From Panicum virgatum (taxonomy: Eukaryota > Streptophyta > Magnoliopsida > Poales > Poaceae): a stretch of DNA of 64,000 nucleotides. Positions 46,928 to 57,669 of the stretch are shown in pieces. The notes under the pieces were generated by a model that did no database searches, had not been told where the DNA came from, and saw only the letters and a list, made by a program, of their open reading frames with translations. The position numbers and the translations under genes were made by a program. Location: positions 24,976,261 through 25,040,260 of the forward strand of contig NC_053141.1 of NCBI RefSeq assembly GCF_016808335.1, written 5' to 3'. Positions within the stretch are counted from its first letter, which is position 1. The number at the start of each line of letters is the position of its first letter.

Positions 46928-47098
46928 TTCCCGTTCGTTTTCAATTAATCAAAATAGTTTGGTCATTTTGCATTCCATTTCAATTAATCTGAATAAAAAA
47001 TAGACTCCAATATCCTGCAACAAATTAGGAATTAGGATGGTTGAATAGTGTCTTCTGGTAAAGAGATATTTTTTAGTGGTCACACATACAAAAGCCAT

Positions 47099-47276
47099 CA
47101 CTACTACAGAAACGCTGATTTGTTCCGGTTGGGAAACTCCTGTTGTCCCGGTTTCCCAACCGAAAACGCCAGGCCGGGACAAAAGAGGGTGCCCTTTTGT
47201 CCCGGGTCTGGCAACCGGGACAAAAAGCACCCTTTTGTCCCGGTTGGTAACACCAACCGGGACAAAAGGGGTCCAT
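47099..47276. mobile_element. CACTA terminus CACTACTACAGAAACGC with hairpin repeats
   Basis: CACTACTACAGAAACGC starts at 47099 and is followed by cttttgtcccggttggtaacaccaaccgggacaaaagg-type hairpins (described in pieces, about 47140-47275). This is the 3' end of the minus-strand CACTA whose genes lie to the right. The preceding three bases are CAT. The partner duplication cannot be checked because the other end is lost. Confidence 0.85.
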
Positions 47277-47589
47277 TTTTTTTCCTGTTCCTCTTTTCTC
47301 AATTCTTTTTCTATTTGAATTATACTTTTACATTTCAATTAAACTTATGTATTGGAATTCAGTGTGTAAGATCTCCACTAATATATACATATATATAGTT
47401 ACTTATATAATATTTGTCCTAGATAGTTTCCATATATAAACATATATATATACACATATATATTATTGGAGGCCTTAAATATATAATACATATATACTCA
47501 TAAATAGAAATATAATACATACACACACATATATATTTACATAGGTATATTCGTTCTTAATTATATATATACGCGTATATTATCATATT
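47277..47589. repeat. TA-rich low-complexity stretch
   Basis: Runs of atatatacatatata and tacacacacatatata between about 47370 and 47575. No gene. It separates the CACTA terminus from the 3' end of its second gene. Confidence 0.8.
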
Positions 47590-50500
47590 TGCTGCGATTG
47601 CCAATATTAGATAGTCCATCATAGTAGAATTCGACTTTTGGATCGAGGACTTGCTCAACAATAAATCCGGGCAATTGTTCTTGAATCGCCATAATCTTTT
47701 CCTCCGGTATTAGTTTATCGCGCATCTCCTCGACCTATGAAAAAGGAGGATAATTAATTTCGACTAATTAAAATACGAGTTCAAACATTAACAAGTTTTT
47801 TACTTACTTCCTCCTCCCAATCTGCCAAGGCCTTTGGAGGACCTACCAGACCGTAGATGTTCTCGCATACATAGTATGCGCATAAATTAGTGCTTTGTTT
47901 CTGCCTCATACACTTTAAGAGAGAAGAAATTATCAGGTATTTACATGAACATATAATAAAACTAATGAATCGTGCAACGAATCATCCAAGTGCATACCGC
48001 AAAATCTGTTTTGATCTTCAATTCCTTGTCAAATTTGTCTGGATGATTTTTAGCGAATTGTTTCCAAACCCTGTGCATGATTAGAACAATTATAGTCAAG
48101 TAACAAAGTGATTTAAATTATCGGTCATCGATGTAGTAGTGGTAGAATTACTTTTTCATCATGTTAAGAAAATCTTCGTATTGTTCTGGATTTCTCCTCA
48201 ATGAGTCCATAACCACGAGTAGGTTCTTATCGGGAATTATGACAATTAGGACCCAGTGTTCACTGCAAGATTATACGGAGGCAGTTCTTGGTAGTTAAGG
48301 TTTAAACAATTCGATTACAGAATAGAAAGAGTTAGACGGAAGGAATCACTCATGCAAAGTTGTAAGGAAACAATATCATTTGCTTGTTGTGATGAACGCT
48401 TATGTACTTGAACAAATTTTGGAATAGCTCATTGGAAGTGTCGCGTAGAATCCTCTAATTACAAGTAATTGGGTCGATGAAGCCGAGGTGAGAGTATCCC
48501 TTTCTCCTGTAAGTTTGTATCTCCATTCTACATGATACCGAATAAGTCAAGGGATCAGTATGTTGAGATCATGCAAAACAATACATAAGGAGAGTATAAT
48601 ACTTACAGAACCCACAAGCCGACCATAGAGATGTCGAGGTCCTCCTGATGGAATAGTTGGTAAACTTCTTCCCAGTTTATCCATATAATGGCCTCCCCCG
48701 TAAGAAATCATCATCTTTAATCTTTGCGCCCTTCATGAAGATGCAATTAGCCATCGCACGCATGTAGTGCTGGTGCAGCTTATACATGTGCGTTGGAAGC
48801 ACGGGCACTACTTCAGGGGGTACAAGAGATGTGCCCAGCTCATACGTCCATTTGACGACCACATCAGCCTTTGGAATATCTTCTCCCCTTGCAATCTGAG
48901 CCGCCGTCAGGTTTGATTCTTTAAAAAAATGTAACAAAGTCTTGTTGCGTCGTCTGTCCCACTACGAGAGGCTCTATTGATTGTTTCTTTTGGGCTCCGA
49001 GCTGTGGAACGTCGAACGACGACGACTTTGACTGTATCTTCTTTTTCTTAGTAGTTTTGATAATTGTGCGGTCGTAGTCTGAAAGGGGATCTCTCGGAAT
49101 GAATTTTCTCTTATTTGCTTCGCACATTCCCTTAAAAAATTTCAAATCTCCCGAATTTATCACTTTCTCGGGCTCCGGCTTCGGCATCAGCTTGAAGTGC
49201 TCTTTAACTCTTTCTTGAGTTATCCGATCGCATTCTTCAAGGCTCATGTCCCAGGGTTTAATAGGAGCCTCCTTGGTTTTCTTCTTCTTTTCCTTCTTCT
49301 TTGAAGGCTCCTTAGCCGGTGTAGCTACCTTCTTTGCCGGCGGCGGAGGGGGTGACCATGTAGGCGATGGTGACGCTTGAGTGTTCATCGGCGCATGAGA
49401 TAATGGTGATGGAGAATGTGCCGATGAACCTTGCCGAGATAGTGCTGCCCTTGGGGGGTTTTGCGGAGATGACGGCCTTGGAGAGTTATGCTGAGATGCC
49501 AGTCTTGGTGTTCGATCATCTGACTTTAGGACAATGTAGCGCTTATCCCATAGGATGTAACCATGAATGGCTTCTGCTAGTGTCCTCTCCCCATCGCCTC
49601 CAGGAATATCAAGCTCGAACATCTCCCAACCCTGGCACACCTGCTCCACGCCAACTCTTGTATATCCTGCCAGAATTTGCTGCCCGTGGTACACATCGCC
49701 TGGTTGGGTTGGCACGGCGGTACCATACGCAACAATGAACATTAAGTTCTTAATGGCAGTCTATAGGTCACAAGGTGTCCGCTGGGTGATCTTATCCACT
49801 GGAAATCGCTGCGGGGCCATCGCTTCAACTGCGGCCTGGATCCCCGTTGGCTCGACGACGACGTCTGTGGAAGCGCAGCTGCTTTTCCACTGAGACAGAT
49901 GATCGGCTGCGACATTAGGCTCTGGAGGCACCGTTTGCGCTTGCTGTTGCTGGCTCATTGCTATGGCCACTTGGCGTTGAACCTCTTCCTCCAGTCTTTG
50001 ATCGTGTGACATGAGCCGTTCCTCTAGCCTTCGCAAGTGCTCCCGCTCATCATTCTTTCTTCTTTGCCGGCTTCTATATGATTCAATGTAATCACTAAAC
50101 CCATACTTCCACGGAACCACGCCTTTGCCTCTTGTGCGGCCCGGATGCTCTGGATTCCCAAGGGCGTAAGTCAGCTCATCCCTCTCTCTATCCGGCTGGA
50201 ATGTTCCCTCGGCCGCTGCTTGTATGGCCTCCTGTAGTCTCTGGGCTACTAGTTGGACGTTTGGCCCATAGATGCAGGCCCAGTCAATGGGTCCAAGCTT
50301 CCCCCGTGACCATAAAACCAGGTCCTTGACCTTTCAGGCCAGTTCATGGCCGCAGGTTGGATGCCTCTGTCAAGCAGATTCTGTTCCATCTTCTCCCATT
50401 TGGGTATTGCAAGTTTGTAGCCTTCTTGGCCTAGAGTGTGATGGTACACTTTCTTCGAGGTGTTATCTTTGTCCTTCTGCACCTTCTGAAGCCCAAGCTC

Positions 50501-50980
50501 TGAAGACTTGTATTGCACAAATGCATCCCAGTGACCCCTGAGCTTTTCGAGCTCGCCGGTAAATACGGGTGTGGTCCCGGTCTTGATATATTTCTTCGTC
50601 AAAATTTTCTTGAATGATTGCAGCTGTTCGGCCATCTTGCTCAGGGTCCAGTGCTTGCATATATCTTCGGATTCAGCTGGAACCGTGAAGTTTTTCTTAA
50701 GCTCCTGCCAGCACAATTCTTTTTCTCTTTTGGGTACCGCATCCCGTTCCTCGCTTGGATTGGAAGCTTTCAAGAGCCTGAAGTTGATCGGGATGTGGTC
50801 CCTGACAATACATCCGGATTGTCTTATGAATTTTTTGGCGGCAGCTTCTGGAGCGATCGGTTCGCCATCTGGACCAACTTCCGTTATAATGAACGACCCT
50901 TCCAGTTTTTTTTTGTCGGGCCTCGCTTCGTCTTTTTCTGCTGCGACGATGATCCAGACGGCTATAAAAAAACATTCATA
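47590..50980 (-). pseudogene. CACTA second gene: En/Spm transposase-24-like, DUF8039-like and C48 protease regions
   Basis: Minus strand, several exons. From 50940 down: EVGPDGEPIAPEAAAKKFI, KELCWQELKKNFTVP, LTKKYIKTGTTPVF and HWDAFVQYKSSELG, like the N-terminal domain of plant Ptta/En/Spm proteins. A frame change near 50285 leads to ACIYGPNVQLVAQRLQEAI and VPWKYGFSDYIESYR with a coiled coil (50090-49960). Next comes YGTAVPTQPGDVYHGQQIL...GYILWDKRYIVL (about 49725-49530), which I believe is DUF8039, then a Pro/Lys-rich linker (49500-49270). KADVVVKWTYELGTSLVPPEV (about 48880) opens the protease part, which continues in short exons with HWVLIVIIP..VVMDSL (about 48262-48205) and YVCENIYGLVGPPKAL (about 47880-47820). 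The His, Asp and Cys look like the catalytic set of Ulp1/C48 cysteine peptidases. The end is QEQLPGFIVEQVLDP (about 47680). Known CACTA elements of grasses carry such a second gene, and its role is unclear. Stops at 49763 and 48932 and indels suggest decay. Confidence 0.7.
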
Positions 50981-52100
50981 GTATTCATATAGATTCAGAT
51001 AAAAATATGATTTTCACTACAAATAAGTATAGTTGTGATATGTACATTAGCACTTTGTTCACCAGCAGCGTCATCCTGAATAGATGGTGGCTCAATTCCA
51101 TCACCGGACATATTCAAATATATGTCGGTATTGCTGCCATCATCAGCTTGTTCAGGGGCATCTCCTGGACCTTCGGCAATCATATTCAACAGGAACTGTT
51201 CGTCTTCCGCGTCTGTGTGTCGCGGGTCCATCGTAACTAAAATATGAATACAAATAAAACCCTTAAAAAAATTCTCTAAATAATGCACATATTTGCGAGC
51301 ATTTGATCGGAATTCGCGGGTCCATCTTGACTAAAACATATAAGAAAAATCACTAATTGCCTATCGATGGACGAGGTCGAGAAATATTCTCAAAGTAATT
51401 CAAGAAATATACATGAAATATTTTGTAGTCACTAAGTAATATATATGAAATGTATAAGTCACAATATTCAATGAGTAACAATGTTCAAAAAATATACATA
51501 AAATATTATAGACATTTCAATAAGTAATTCAAATATATGTATACAAAATTTCAGAGTCCAGGAAATACATGAAATTCTATCAATAATTTCACTAAGTAAT
51601 GTTCTATCAAATATATGTTACATTTAGATGTCGGCGAGGGTTGAAGGTCGATGAACGAGGTCGAGAAGGGGGGCGGATGGTTTAGTGCTTGGTAATGATC
51701 GATCGGACGTCCGTGCCTACATAAATTTAAATACACTTTACGCACACATACAAACATACATACACATTCATACATTATAAAATTAAATATACAAATTTTG
51801 ATTTCATTCTAAATAACATGAACTCATATTCACATTCATACACCAATATGTTTTCAAATTTAAAAAACAAATTATGATGTCACTCTAAATAATATAATTT
51901 CAAAAGTAACTAACAAGTTAACAAATAATCTATATTTTAAACTATTATGATTTCACTTTAGTTGCCATCAATAATTATGATTTCACTCTAATTGTCATCA
52001 CAATTAAATAAATTAACAAATAATCAATATGTTACAACATAATTTGTAAACAAATTTGAACTCATGTAATCCATATTTTCAAATTTCACTAAAAAATAGA
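50981..52100. other. AT-rich spacer inside the CACTA element
   Basis: No supported gene, apart from a short acidic minus-strand frame at 51230-51050 (DAEDEQFLLNMIAEG, GDAPEQADDG) that may be the first exon of the second gene. The rest is AT-rich with 'taatatatgaaatgta' type repeats. Confidence 0.4.
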
Positions 52101-52650
52101 TATTAGGGTTAGGGGGGTGGCTGCATGTGCACACGGCCGGGCTGCCAGCAGGGCTAGGGTGGCGCGCGGCGCACGTACAGCGAGAGTGCGCACAGGCGAC
52201 GGCGGGGCGACCCGGAGGCGCATAGGCGACGGCCGAGGCACGAGCCAGGCAGCCCGGCCGGAGGCGGAGGTCGGGGAGGAGGACGACGACGTGGCGGCGC
52301 GTGGCGTCGGGCCGGGGAGGAGGAGGACGATGGCGCACTCGGGGAGGGCACGGGGCTCGGTGTGGCGGCGTGAGGTTGGCAGCGCTCAGGAACGACGGGC
52401 TCGCGAGCGGGGGCCGGTGATGGCAGACGACGGCGCTCACGTGGAGGAGCTTGAATGGGGACGACGGCGCTCGGGGACGACACCGCGCGGTGGGGCAGCG
52501 GAGCTCGGGCGGCGCGTCCTCTTGCGGCGGAGGTAGGCGGCGCTCAAGGACGACGACGGCGGCGAGTAGGAGGCTGTGGGAGCAGGGGACGGCGGCGGCA
52601 AAGGGCGCAGATCAAGAACTGACAGTGTTGGGGGAAGGCGGAGGAAGAAG
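52101..52650. other. Sharply bounded GC-rich island between the CACTA genes
   Basis: About 550 bp of very GC-rich sequence in AT-rich surroundings. Overlapping open frames on both strands are Arg/Pro/Ala-rich, the product of base composition, and match no family. It could be a promoter/CpG island of the minus-strand second gene or captured genic DNA. Confidence 0.4.
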
Positions 52651-52669
52651 GGAGATATATTGGGGGCGG

Positions 52670-52840
52670 GGGGTCTTTTGTCCCAGGTGGAGCCACGACC
52701 CGGGACAAAAGGCCCTTTTGTCCCGGGTCGTGGCTCCACCTGAGACAAAAGGTGTTTTTGGGCGGGCCGGGAAAATTCCCAGCCCGCGGCCCACCTTTAG
52801 TCCCGGGTGGATCTACCACCCGGGACAAAAGGGGCCTGTT
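52670..52840. repeat. Internal CACTA hairpin repeats (CTTTTGTCCCGGGT)
   Basis: Several long hairpins built from cttttgtcccgggtcgtgg / ccacgacccgggacaaaagg and tagtcccgggtggat / accacccgggacaaaagg. They are the same kind of subterminal repeat as at 47140-47275, but here they sit between the two CACTA genes. No CACTA terminal sequence is present beside them. Confidence 0.8.
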
Positions 52841-53472
52841 TTCCCTCGTTCCCGCCAAATCTTATGTTTATTTTTGTTTTTTTACTTCTCTTTTAAAATA
52901 GGCTTTTATTTGTTAATTCAGTTAATAAAATTATGATTCCAAAAATTATGGAACAAAATTTCTTATCTCTATATAAACTTGATACACGCAACAAAAATAA
53001 TTAATTTTCATTCAAGTGATTGGGTCAACGAAATATCTAACTTTTTTGAAATTATATTTGTTATTTTGACCATGCAAAAATATATTAGGTGAACAAATTT
53101 TTTCAAACTATTGCTTTTCGACAGAAAGTGGATTCTATCACGATATTAACGTTTAAAAAATGAATTTTACATAAATTAAGCAATTTCATGATATTAATGA
53201 GTAGTGTGTGAGTTTGAGAGATAGTGTGTGTGTTAGTGAGATTGTGTGTGTTAGTGAGAGAGTATAGTGTGTTAATGTGAATGTAATTTTATGAAATAAA
53301 TAAAATTAGTTGAGTAATCCATTATTGAATGAAAATTATAATTAAGTCTGATAATTAAGTGAAAAATATAAAAAATGATCTATATATAACACATAAAGTA
53401 TAATTGTACAGTACATATATAATAAAAGTATTCGAATTGCGATTACTTTTTAATACAATAATATAAAATGAT
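52841..53472. other. AT-rich spacer with GTGTGT-type repeats
   Basis: No gene. A short 'gtgtgtgttagtgagatt' type tandem lies at about 53200-53275. The rest is AT-rich. Confidence 0.5.
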
Positions 53473-54456
53473 TCAAGTACGTGAAGGATTAGCGGTAACA
53501 GACTTTCTCTTTACAAATGTCCCTTGATTATGATCACGGCGCAAGTATGGAGCATCATCATTGGCTAGCAGGATGCATGGATCAGCATTTACTTCGAAAG
53601 GTGGAATGGCAACAAAATTATTATATTCTTCTGACAAGTCTGTCTTGTTCTCCACTCCAACTCTCTTTCCTGATAGAATTATGTGTCGCTTAGGCTCATC
53701 CTTTTGCTTGTTTATCCCCTTCTTTGGCTTGCTGGACATGTCCTTAATGTAGAAAACCTGAGCGACATCCTGGGCTAGGACAAACGGCTCGTCTCTATAC
53801 CCAAGATTGTTGAGATCAACTATTGTCATCCCATACTCATCTTTTGTTACCCCTCCTCTAGATAGCTTAACCCATTGGCAATGAAATAGAGGCACCTTGA
53901 AATTGGGACCGTAATCCAGCTCCCATATCTCTTCAATGTAGCCGTAATATGTGTCCTTTTTTCCATTATTGTCCGTGGCATCCATATGAGCACCGCTGTT
54001 TTGGTTGGTACTCTTTTTATCTTGGGCTATCGTATAAAATGTGTTTCCATTTATCTCGTACCCTTGGTATGTTAAGATATTCCAAGATGGTCCCCTAGCC
54101 AATAAGAACAGTTGTTCACTTATATCCATGTTATGCATTATATTTTTTCGCAACCAGCTGCAGAAAGTGTTTATGTGCTCACGTGTAATCCATGCCTCAG
54201 ACATTTTTGGGAATTTGGAGAGCAGAATTTTCTTGTGTTCCTCGATATATGGGTCAACCAAGGATGATTGTTGAAGAACCGTATAATGCGCTTTCTTGAA
54301 TGAGAAATCATCTGTGCAGACATAAGATTTCTTTCCTAATGTACCCTTTCCAGTTAGTCTCCCCTCATATCGCGATTCAGGGACTCCAATCGGTTTAAGG
54401 TCATCAATAAAGTCAATACAAAAGTGAAGCGTTCCCTCATAAGAGAGAACTTAAAT
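53473..54456 (-). pseudogene. C-terminal part of CACTA TNP2 transposase (DUF4218/DUF4216)
   Basis: A clean open minus-strand frame runs from the LTR junction at 54456 to a stop at 53473. The first part (YEGTLHFCIDFIDDL, GVPESRYEGRLTGKG, EAWITREHINTFCSWL) fits DUF4218. The later part (TYYGYIEEIWELDYG, VPLFHCQWVKL, MTIVDLNNLGYRDEPFVLA, QVFYIKDMSSKPKKG, VNADPCILLANDDAPYLRR) fits DUF4216. Both are standard C-terminal regions of grass TNP2 proteins. The N-terminal and catalytic parts are absent, cut off by the Tat-2 LTR at 54457. The preserved frame suggests the cut was recent. Confidence 0.88.
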
Positions 54457-56472
54457 GTGATACAAACATCAGTCCCAGGAGGCTGATGCCACATTTATTA
54501 CATCAGATGGTTCATTACCGTACAAACCTCCGAGGAGGACACTCGATACAGATGATAATAACAAGTAACCATGCTACAACATAACACCAGAGCGCGACCC
54601 ACATGGGATCCAGCTCGGGCTCAGAGTACTGCGACAGCGAAAACATCTCGACAGGGCCGGTTCCACAGGCAAGGTTGGGTGTAGAACGATAACCCTACTC
54701 AGCGTCGTCTGGCACGTAGTCTGTGTCTTCCTCTGTAAAAAGTAAGAGTGGGGTGAGTACAAACGTACTCAGCAAGTCCAACCACACCCACGGAGGGGGT
54801 TATATCATAATAACATGCACAGGTAAATCAAGGACAAGGTTACGGTTTAATTTGCAGAAAGCTAAATTTTATGCAGGGGTTGATTTAGCAGAAAACATTT
54901 CAGAAACCAGTTTTTGTATTGAGTAACACAGAGTTCAAGTTTTAAACTGCTACCGGACTCCCCGTCCGTCGTAGCACACGGCACAACTGCCGGACACAAT
55001 TCCAAAACAACTCACGCTAGCCCATCCCAAAGAAACACTAGTTATGTGACCACACCGTAACTCGCCCAATACCGTGGGCACGGCTATTCGAATAGCTTTT
55101 AACTCTGCAGAGGTGTGCAACTTTACCCATAAGCGGGTACCACAACACGAGCACCGAAGTGTCGGAGTAGATCCCGACATAGCCATTACCCACCTTAGCT
55201 AGACCTGATTCGCCATCACGGGATTTACCAAGGGGTCATCGACCCAACTCTGAGGTTGTTGTCGACCGAAACCCACCGGCGGGCAACGACGGGCAACACG
55301 AAGAGCCGGGAGGTTGCTAGGGCGCTAGAGGCACTGCTCCCTCGTCGACGGCCCGCAATTTCTGTCACGCGCCTGGAGGAGGTGTGAAAACCGGGCGTGC
55401 CACCTGACCTATACCCGATCAGGAGGGTGCAGACGTGCTCCGAACAGTTTCCTGCATACAAAGCCACGTGTAAACATAAGTCCGAGCCGTGGTCGGCTCC
55501 CCGGGACGACTCTTGCATCGGCTTTGAAGAGCCGATCGAGTCCCGGTGTCAGACGGGATCTGATTGTATCCGGATATGATAAATAGAGCAAATCACTATA
55601 AAACTGCTTCAATCAAATTTAATTGATCTTAATCCACGATGGTAACAGCTTCACTGCTAGATCGGAACATCCTACACGTAACTAGGCCTAGCGAACGTAA
55701 CAAACAACTAAACCACAACCTAAAACAGAGGCCTAAGAACTAGCAAGAGCCGATTCCCGGAACAATCCCTATCAAGGCTAAGATAAAGCATCTACTACGC
55801 CACCGGATCATCCAATCCGTTTGCAAGGCCTAACCTAGCAGATGTTATGCCAACTCTTAAGGTAAGAGCAAACCATAACAGATCGGATCTACTAAACATG
55901 GAAGAAGCAGGGTGTTGTCCCTGTGCGACTAATTCTATGCGATAAGAACTAGCATGAGATTGGAACGTGATTGCACAGAGACAACATGATATTCGTAGAT
56001 GATAAGCAACAAAGCACAAAAGATCTACTAAAAGCCATGCTACGAACATCATGATAACTAGTACTACTCGCCATCAAAAACGCTTCAGTACGAGTAATAC
56101 CAAGGTAAAAGCAAGAACAATACTGCCCTGATTGCAAGAAGCGATCAGGGCAGCATGTCACTTACTTGGATGAAACCCTAGGATTAGGGGTGGCGATGCG
56201 CCGAGAGTTGTTGTTTGCGAGTCGTGATGACGCTCTCTTTCATGAATAACAAAGGATACATATTTATAGTCCGGAGACTTGGGAAACAATCTAAACTAAT
56301 CTTGTCCCGATTGGACTCTATCTCTAATCTTAAACTGAATCTAAGGCTACACGGCCAATGTGGCCCATATGCTCACGCAGGAGCCGATTTACAAGCCTTC
56401 CTTATCTTTTGCTTTAAGCCCATCTTGATTTCGGCCCATAAATTAACCCTGTTAATTTATGGCGATAACACA
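54457..56472 (-). repeat. 3' LTR of Tat-2 and its polypurine tract
   Basis: The left edge TGTGATACAAACATCAG (54457) abuts the TNP2 frame. The right edge ataacaca is followed on the plus strand by tgcccccctgg, i.e. the polypurine tract ccaggggggca directly before the LTR start on the minus strand. Length is about 2.0 kb. It contains a 'gagtacaaacgtactcagcaag' phrase (about 54757) and a tatttatagtcc promoter patch (about 56260, minus sense tataaata). TTAAA precedes it, but the partner LTR lies beyond the window, so the duplication cannot be tested. Confidence 0.75.
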
Positions 56473-56635
56473 TGCCCCCCTGGTTTTGGCAATGATAGTT
56501 CCAAAACCAATCCTTCGCTTCATCTTCCCGTTAATGTTCATTAACCACATTGCAACCACCAAGGAAGACGCAACGTCTCTGCAACTGGCTCCTCGTAGAA
56601 CGTGAAAACTGCCGATCCGTCTTCCATCTTCTCAC

Positions 56636-56643
56636 TATTTAAT
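56636..56643 (+). promoter_or_regulatory. TATA box for the antisense genes of Tat-2
   Basis: TATTTAAT lies 88 bp before the ATG at 56731 in a CT-rich context (ctcactatttaatctcaccc), about 160 bp inside the element. The spacing suits a plus-strand promoter driving the Ser/acid-rich gene against the direction of pol. Confidence 0.5.
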
Positions 56644-56730
56644 CTCACCCGAATCGGCTCTTCCCCACAGAAAACTCCATCTTCTTCCCAAAGCCAGTAG
56701 CACAGAAACCACCCCAATCCTCCAACAGCA

Positions 56731-57300
56731 ATGGCCATCTCTTCCTCCTCCGGCTCCAACTCCTTCGGAGACTCTTCTTCTTCTTCCTCTTCCCCTTCTT
56801 CTTCTTCTTCCCTCTCGGCCTCCTCCATCGACTCTATCCCAGAGAGCCGAGAGCCGACCCCCGAGTGGGACCCAACAGCGGCCTACGAGGCGCTGGCTCC
56901 TCTGCACTGGGACGCAGAGGAGTTCGACTTCGGGGTCGCCTCCGAGGAGGACGAGCCCACAACTGAGGGAGAGGAAGACCTCCAGTTCCTGTTCCAGGAG
57001 GAACTGGAGAGCAGCGAAGACGACGCCTTCTCCTGGGAAGGAGCCGACTCCTCCGAAGAGATCGGCTCTTCCTCCAGTGATGACACGGCGGCGGGAGGAA
57101 ACCCCCACCAATTCCTCAAGGCCCCCTCGGAGGGGAGCGAAGAAGGAAGCAGCAGCAGCGGCGACGGACGAAGCAGCAGCAGTGCCGATGACAGCGGCGA
57201 TGGCAGCAGCGACGAGGACGACGATGATGAGGACGACGGCGGAGATGCACCGTCACGAAGCCCGAAGCACCGTAGGTGTTCAGACACTTACGACTGGTAG
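56731..57300 (+). CDS. Ser- and acid-rich protein encoded antisense in Tat-2
   Basis: An intact 189-aa frame from ATG (caacagcaATGG) to TAG. The N-terminus is a poly-Ser region (residues 1-35). A conserved-looking block follows (TPEWDPTAAYEALAPLHWD and EEFDFG, about 43-68), then long Glu/Asp/Ser stretches and a terminal basic patch (SRSPKHRRCSD). The composition predicts a disordered, acidic, probably nuclear protein. I recall similar small acidic proteins beside antisense genes in other grass gypsy elements but know no assigned function. GC content is far above the flanks. It is followed by AATGAA-type polyadenylation signals near 57376-57392 and, 370 bp on, by the plant-mobile-domain gene on the same strand. 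Confidence 0.7.
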   Translation: MAISSSSGSNSFGDSSSSSSSPSSSSSLSASSIDSIPESREPTPEWDPTAAYEALAPLHWDAEEFDFGVASEEDEPTTEGEEDLQFLFQEELESSEDDAFSWEGADSSEEIGSSSSDDTAAGGNPHQFLKAPSEGSEEGSSSSGDGRSSSSADDSGDGSSDEDDDDEDDGGDAPSRSPKHRRCSDTYDW

Positions 57301-57669
57301 ATGTAGGTAGTATTGTAGGAGTAGGATCAAAAAGCCAAAGGATTGATCCCTTTGTAAAACCGGCTTTCCTTGTAATGAACTTTCCTTTTAATGAAATCGA
57401 GTTTCCCCAATTTTGTGTCTTCATCTACCTTCCAAAAAGCCGATGGCAATGCATCAGGCTTCCATAAATATCCAAGAGCCGACGAAATTCAAACTAGAAG
57501 CAACCCGCAGAACAATAATACTTCCAGCCTGAACCGAACTCGACGAACCCTCAAATTCGAGTGCAATTCGAAAAACCAAGCTCTACAAATCCGAGCAAGA
57601 ACTCTTCAAGCAGCCAGAATTCGAATCAGAGCCCACAGCAAGCAAACCCTAAGTCGATAGATCTGTACC

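Noticed and set aside
52154..52748. Pro/Arg-rich frames in the GC island of the CACTA element
   Set aside because: All six frames are nearly open because of base composition; no family or splice support.
56541..57287. Minus-strand Ser- and Gly-rich frames opposite the acidic protein
   Set aside because: They are complement shadows of Glu/Asp/Ser codons. The plus strand has ATG context, TATA spacing and a composition seen in related elements.
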